Shown here: piece after piece, positions 58,475 through 64,000 of the stretch
How the letters are laid out: the number at the start of each line of letters is the position of its first letter
Numbering within the stretch: the stretch's first letter is position 1
Assembly: GCA_943735955.1 (NCBI GenBank)
Contig: OX030956.1
Location: forward strand, 13,761,219 to 13,825,218
From: Piscicola geometra
Taxonomy: Eukaryota; Annelida; Clitellata; Hirudinida; Piscicolidae
Length of the DNA stretch: 64,000 nt
Reading direction: 5' to 3'
Made by a program: the position numbers and the translations under genes
The notes under the pieces: generated by a model
The model's database searches: none
What the model saw: the letters and a program-made list of their open reading frames with translations, nothing else
What the model was told of the DNA's origin: nothing

Positions 58475-60024
58475 ATGACGACCACACCTTCCTTTATGTA
58501 CTCCCCCATCACACAGTCAACAGCATCTCTCGCCAACACATCATTCCTTCCAACAAACACCTCGTTAGACAACGTTCTACTGATGACGAAGCACTGCAAA
58601 GAAGCCTTGTACATTGACCGCTACATCACTCCCATTTGGTACGTCATTGGTACCTTGGGCAATCTACTCTCTTTGGTGGTGTGGACGAGCCGGGGCATGC
58701 GTAGAAACAACACTTCTGCCATCTACCTGACGTCACTCTCCATCTCCGACTTGCTCTTCCTGTGGCTGCATGTGATTCAGGAGTTGAAATACGCATGGTT
58801 CATCAACGTGCTAGACGCTCCTGTGCTGTGCCAGGTGGGCTGGGTCGATTGGCACTTTAAAGCACCACCGTAATTCTACCTTTCGCTGCCCACCTTTACA
58901 TACATACACCACTCCAGCTAGACAACCATGCACCCACCCCCCTTCCAGCTTTACTACGTTTCCTCGATGGTGACTCAGTACCTGTCGCCTGCTTTGGTCT
59001 TCTGCTTCACTATTGAAAGGTGTTATCAATACAACCAATAAAACAATACATTGAAACAACACAATACAATCACAGCAAGATAACGGCAAAATATAAAAAA
59101 TAAAAACAAAACTTAAACAACAACACAACTAGGAAAACAACACAAAAAAACTACAACACAATGAAGCTACCACAACACGATACAACCACAACCACAACAA
59201 CAACAACAACACAATTACCTCAACAACTCATCCCCACCCAGAAAATACCCCCCCCCCCCCCACACAGATACATCGCCATCTGTCATCCTTTCTTCAAAGA
59301 AAGGTACTGCACGCTGAGAAGGGCTCGTCAGGCGGTGGCTGTGGTCGTGACCACATGCACCTTCCTCAGCTGCACGCAAGCTTTCTTGTGGCGATACGAT
59401 GACGTGAGTGGCAGCTGCGAGATGAGCGAAGGAGTGTGGTGGCCTGCGTGGTTGTGGGCGAGTGAGCTGAGCATCTTCCTCCTCCTCCCCCTCACTAACC
59501 TCTTCTTCAACGTCCTCGTCATCGCTGAAGTCAGGAAGAAGGAGAACTCACGACCAGACGTCTACGTCAAAAAAATCTCAGTGCCACGTGACCGAAAAAT
59601 AGCAGCTGCAGAAAAGAAAAAAACCTCAGCCAGCGGCAGTGGATCAGCCACCACGGTGATGCTGCTCAGTGTCTCCTTCTACGTCATCGCCACCACACTT
59701 CCCGCCACCATCTGCTACCTCCTGTACGACCAGTTTCCGCAGGGCGACGTCAGTCTGGCGGAGGATGAAGTGGCTGCAGATCCGAAGTGGCAGAGGCACT
59801 TCAGGTATCTGCTGTGGCGCAAGGTGGTCGAGGAGTGTTGTCTGTCGCACTACGCGTGCAACTTCGTGCTGTACGTGATCACCGGCAGGATGTTCCGCAA
59901 GACACTCAAGTCGTTGTTCTCATCGAGGGGGGCCCTGCAAAAGGCCAGGTGCCCGCAGAGAAGTCCCCTCAAGAAACAGGCCACCATGCTCTCAGAGGCA
60001 GCAGCCAAGACTCAAGAGTTGTGA
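58475..60024 (+). CDS. Class A (rhodopsin-like) G-protein-coupled receptor, 395 aa
   Basis: Exons: 58475-58834, 58949-59019, 59268-60024, with GT-AG borders and matching phases. The N-terminus (about 50 aa) has two NTS glycosylation sequons. TM1 contains GTLGNLLSLVVW (conserved GN), TM2 LTSLSISDLLFL (conserved Asp). TM3 ends in the E-R-Y form of DRY, split across the exon 2/3 junction. The Cys before TM3 (VLCQ) can pair with GSCEM in extracellular loop 2. TM5 is ELSIFLLLPLTNLFFNVLVI. TM6 lacks CWxP (it has VIATTLP), and TM7 has NFVLY in place of NPxxY. A basic tail follows. It should couple to a G protein at the plasma membrane, probably as a peptide receptor of the broad invertebrate FMRFamide/GPR139-like group, but the ligand is unknown. 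AATAAA at 60176-60181 fits a poly(A) signal. Confidence 0.88.
59241..59262 (+). repeat. C-run at the GPCR exon 3 acceptor
   Basis: A homopolymer C tract supplies the polypyrimidine tract before the acceptor CAG at 59265-59267. Confidence 0.7.
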
Positions 60025-61086
60025 TGACGATGATGGTGGTGATGATGATGATGATGGTGATGGTGGTGGGAATGATGATGATGGTTCTGATTGGAAGCAG
60101 TCTTTTAGTCAGAGAAGGAACCGAGGGGGCGTCTCATTTTCTTGTTCGATGACATCTCCTCAATCACTGCTCATGAATAAATTAATTGTTGTGGCACCAT
60201 CGACGTCATCGGCCGTAATGTCACATGTGATGTTCATCTCTCTAAAGCAACAACAACAACGACAGACTCATGTTTACATCTTTAATATTATTATTGTTAT
60301 ACTATTATTTTTTACATTCTTTTTAATATCAACAATTTATTTTTTTCCAAGTTTTTTTAAATCACGCGGAGTCATAATGATCGCCTCACGCAACGAACAG
60401 CCACAAACACTTAGGAACACTTAGAAAAACATCTGGAACTTTGTAACCATTTATTTTTACTTTTAAATCAACTCAACCATCAGCTACCATCATCGTCATC
60501 ATCAACACCACCCACTTTAAATGGCAGCTCTGAATTGGACCACAAGCATTCTTTTAAGTCCTCCCCCTGCTTAATTCGGCTTCTGCATCGTTGAACCATT
60601 TCTCGTTTGCAACGCCACACGCGTAAATATTTATACGTTGGTTAACACGCCCTACAAACATCTTCTGCCCTTTCCTCTCTGCTGCTGCTGTTGTTGTTAC
60701 GTAATTACGTGACCATCGTCTTCACGTTCACGCAGGAGCACCACACATAAATACATGACAGCCCACAAAACAAAAATGTATCTTATAAGAAGACAAAGTA
60801 AATTGGAAATTTTTCAAGCTGAAGTTCTTTATATTTGCGCTTGTCCATCTTTTCATCCACCAACTCACTAATTGATGTACTGAAGGTTACATTGTATCGT
60901 TACCTTGACAGCGAGTGAAGCCTGTGAGACTTCCTTAGAGGCAATAAATTAATTGTTTTGTCAATTTTCCAATAAAAGCTTGTTTGATCATCATTGTAAC
61001 GACATTAAAAACAATAAAAGCGACAACACCAGCATTGAAAAGTTAAAAACATCAACTTCAAAGACAACTACAACAACAACAAGAAC
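60025..61086. other. GPCR 3' region and intergenic DNA
   Basis: Begins with a GAT/GTG trinucleotide repeat (60023-60090), which is probably 3' UTR, and holds a poly(A) signal at 60176. The remainder has no recognisable gene. Confidence 0.5.
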
Positions 61087-62413
61087 ATGCATCACCAAAC
61101 CCTGTGTCACTTCACTCTTTGTATCAGTGCAGTTCTACTTTTCCAGATAGCCTCAACGAATTCAACAGAAGACAATATTCGTCACTACAGCAACCACAGT
61201 AACCACGGTAGCAACAGCAGCAACCACAGCAACCACCTCAACGTTGTGTGGCCTGATCGAAGCCAGCATGAACTTCTTTCGAACAGCAGGCATTACAGAG
61301 GTGTTTTAAACTTCACGAAACTACAAGCTGTTCGTAACACGCATGGAATCGTGCAAGCTTCGCAGGTTTTACGGCTGTTGTTGTTGCTGTTAAATTGTTG
61401 TTGTTGCTGTTATGGTTGTTGTTGTTGCTGTTAAACTGTTGCTGTTGCTGTTATGGTTGTTGTTGTTGCTGTTGCTGTTAAACTGTTGTTGTTGTTGTTG
61501 CTGTTAAACTGTTGTTGTTGCTGTTTTGGTTGTTTTTTCTGTTGAAGTGTTGTTGTTGCTGTTATGGTTGTTGTTGCTTTTGTCGTTGTTGTAGTTTAAG
61601 TTATCTTAACTATGGACTGGTGTCTCACTAAAACAGACAATAAAAGACCACACAAACTAATTGTTCTCTCCATCACATGAAGTCGCTAACCATCATGCAA
61701 ACACCTAAGAACACTGCTCAAACACAGATGTACCCGGTGAGGCTGGTTGGCGGCAGGAGTGGCAATGAGGGTCGAGTGGAGATCGAGGTCGATGGCCAGT
61801 GGGGCACCATATGTCCTGACAGGTGCTTGTCTCAGCCTATGGTTTTTTTGTTAAGTTTTTATACTGCTGCAGTGAAAACCTTTTTTAAAACTATTTTGAT
61901 AATTAAAAAAATCGCTAAATCTTTCCGCGAACTTTTTCTTAAAAACCAATAAGTTTTTTTCCTTTCAAATTCCATAAGTTTTGAATAGTTTTTTTTGCTT
62001 TTGATTTCTAAATCTAAATTTAAAATCCCAATTTAAATTATTTTTATATAAATTCTATTTGACTGTGAAGTCTCTCGCGACATATTGTGTCCCTGAATGG
62101 AGAACCTCTATAAATTCATTTGATTGATTAAACCAACTCGAATCCGGAATTGACATGCAGTGAATCGTAATAAAGCGCATTACCTTTCATTATATTTAAT
62201 CAATTCGAGTCTATAATAAACACACCAGCGTGCACTTGTAGACAATGAAAAGTGACAAATCTCATTAGACAAGGGAATAAAAAGAAAGCATTAAAACACA
62301 TTTAAAAATGAAAATTAATCTTGGTTTACTACACTCTGCAAAGGTGGACGTTGCTTGAGGCAATGGTGGTGTGTAAGCAGGTTGGTCTCCACTACGCGAG
62401 CAGTGCTGTCAAG
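61087..62413 (+). CDS. Secreted SRCR-domain protein, possibly lysyl-oxidase-like (5' part only)
   Basis: Exons: 61087-61365, 61728-61822, 62344-62413, all in phase; the gene must continue beyond 62413. The ATG opens a signal peptide (MHHQTLCHFTLCISAVLLFQ). An Asn/His/Ser-rich stretch with several NHS sequons follows. Exons 2 and 3 encode the first half of a scavenger-receptor cysteine-rich domain: VRLVGGRSGNEGRVEIEVDG, QWGTICPDR, then WTLLEAMVVCKQVGLHYASS. The EAMVVC+Q.GL.+AS pattern is like the fourth SRCR domain of LOXL2-4, but other SRCR proteins are possible. Secreted SRCR proteins act in matrix or immunity. No copper or lysyl-oxidase catalytic domain lies in the window. Missing exons may have been displaced beyond 64000 by repeats. 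Confidence 0.75.
61376..61605 (+). repeat. GTTGTTGTTGCTGTTAAACT repeat
   Basis: Imperfect GTT/GCT repeat with units of 30-40 bp, starting 11 bases inside the first intron of the SRCR gene. Confidence 0.85.
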
Positions 62414-62834
62414 GTGTGCGTCGTGTGGTTTGTGTGTAGGGAAGTGAGGTAGGGTGGGGTGTAATGTGGTGTGGTCATGTGTGGTGTTGTGTGGTTGGGT
62501 GTTCTGTGTGAAGTGTCGTGTAGTGTGGTTTGGTTTGGTTTGGTGTGGTTTGGTGTGGGTGGTGTAGTGATGTAGTGTGATTTGGTGGTGTTGAAAGGGG
62601 TCTATTGTAGTTAAACTAGATGTGGTGTAGTGTGAATAGAGGTGTGCTGTCACTGGCTAGAGTAGTGCTTTGTGGTTTGTTGTTTAATCATGCAGGAGGT
62701 TTTAAATTGTTCTTTGATACTTTGATGTGAAGGGCAAATGAGTCAGTAAAGTCATTTATTTTGAATTCTTTTCTTTTTCTTTCTCAAGCTCGTCCATCGA
62801 CATTCTCAAACCATCCGTATAATTGTTTCAACAT
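62414..62834 (+). other. Intron or downstream DNA, GTGTGGT-rich
   Basis: Holds an imperfect TGGTTTGGTGTGG-type repeat (62400-62600). I see no further SRCR exon here. Confidence 0.45.
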
Positions 62835-63581
62835 CTCTGGATCAGTGTTATTTTCGTAACGAAAACGAAAACGACAATTCTGAATAATCGTTCCACGAAA
62901 ACGAAAATAAAAACTAAATTTATTTTCAAAACGAAAACGAAAATAAAAACTAAATTTATTTTCAAAACGAAAACTAAAATAAAAACTATCATTATTTCCA
63001 AAACGAAAATTAAATAAATTTCAAAGTATGTCATTATATGGAAATGTATATTTTATATAAAAATAGATGTCTATGTTATAAACATTATCTTTGGGCTTTA
63101 TGAAAGTAGCGCCATTTATAATACGTTATTTTATTACCGCTTCACTTTGTCAATTAAATTATCACTTATTTTAATCGTAAATTTGTTCTTATATTTCAAA
63201 TTTGTTAGTACTCAATAATTTACGGACTCAATTCTTATAATATTTCAATTGACTGTTAATTTTTAAAACTTATTTGTTGTTAATATACAGTTCTATTTAC
63301 TGTTTCATTTTATGATCAATTAATTTTGTTAGATATAAAAAAATAGTGTTCAAAGTTGTGAATTATTATATTTTCAAAACTAAAATGAAAATAAAAACTT
63401 TAATTATTTTCAAAACTGAAACGAAAATAAAAACTTTAATTATTTTCAAAACGAGAACGAAAATAAAAACTTTAATTATTTTCAAAACGAAAACGAAAAT
63501 AAAAACTATAATTAATTTCAAAACGAAACTGAAATAAAAACTATAATTATTTTATGAAACGAAAATAACACTGCTCTGGAT
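62835..63581. mobile_element. hAT-type MITE with 8-bp target duplication
   Basis: The element is 62843-63573. Its inverted ends are CAGTGTTATTTTCGT and the reverse complement, which start CAGTG, as is usual for hAT. The 8-bp direct duplication CTCTGGAT flanks it at 62835-62842 and 63574-63581. The subterminal parts are tandem AACGAAAATAAAAACT units in both halves. The centre is AT-rich and non-coding. It is non-autonomous and has a different end sequence from the element at 6545. Confidence 0.88.
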
Positions 63582-64000
63582 ATATTTATCCATCTTCTTA
63601 AAGCATCCATGCATTCATGCAATTCATTAGTGAGTTCGAATGCATTAGGCGTTAATGTTATGAGGCTTACATTACTGAAAGTGAAATCGATTTGATGCAT
63701 GGATGGTGGACTAGATGCAAACCGAATGGCCATGGTAGTTATGCATGGATAAAAGTGAATTTGGAGATTAGTGAGCTCTAAATGGCCACATTGTTTGACA
63801 AAATGGGCTGAATGGATGGAGCTGGCGAAAAAAGATGCTGATGTTATTTGTATGGCGTAAGAGTAAACTGAGTAGACTAATGCTACAAACTAGCCATGCT
63901 TCGAACACCATTTGATGCGAACACTGGTTTGTTCATGATTATTCATAGATTGTTCATAGTGTGTTTATGGGATGTTCATGGGATGTTCTTGTGTGTTCGT
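63582..64000. other. No recognised feature
   Basis: Contains GGGATGTTCATG-like short repeats at the very end. No exon is evident. Confidence 0.4.

Overview
This window is animal nuclear DNA. Its genes are split by GT-AG introns that carry long microsatellites, minisatellites and transposon remains. The protein families present (SLC6 transporter, FARP-type RhoGEF, class A GPCR, SRCR protein) are all metazoan. Repeat style, intron size and protein divergence suggest a lophotrochozoan-like invertebrate such as an annelid or mollusc, but the sequence alone does not fix the species. I see no bacterial, plasmid or viral segment.

Layout. Positions 1-4340 hold repeat debris: a LINE endonuclease fragment, a hAT transposase tail, a LINE reverse-transcriptase tail, a foldback repeat and a tRNA-derived SINE. 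Positions 4344-15190 (+) hold a 12-exon SLC6 transporter of the glycine/proline type, about 598 aa from the best ATG. A hAT element with a clear 8-bp target duplication sits in its second intron. Positions 16703-39084 (-) hold one large gene that I assembled exon by exon as a FARP family protein (FERM, FERM-adjacent, DH and two PH domains). It faces the transporter tail to tail. A 3.2-kb exon inside it (29075-32232) ends in a stop codon. The exon before it can also join, in phase, to the exon after it, so the locus probably makes both a full RhoGEF and a FERM-only protein.

Positions 41523-46939 (+) hold a four-exon gene for a helical-repeat (TPR-like) protein of about 1637 aa that I cannot name; it is divergently arranged with FARP. 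Positions 46940-58474 have no recognisable gene, but contain a 1-kb (CTA)n tract and a 2.2-kb foldback element. Positions 58475-60024 (+) hold a three-exon class A GPCR. Positions 61087-62413 (+) hold the start of a secreted SRCR-domain protein, possibly lysyl-oxidase-like, which runs past what I can resolve and has a hAT-type MITE downstream.

The genes do not form a pathway. The transporter and the GPCR fit signalling cells, and FARP proteins link membranes to Rho GTPases, but neighbourhood here implies no shared function. The most interesting points are: (1) the alternative terminal exon of FARP; (2) unusual residues at the predicted Na1 and chloride sites of the SLC6 transporter; (3) two foldback elements whose arms and cores are tandem satellites; (4) two reading-frame breaks in FARP; and (5) a FARP exon tightly enclosed by complementary (CA)n and (TG)n tracts.
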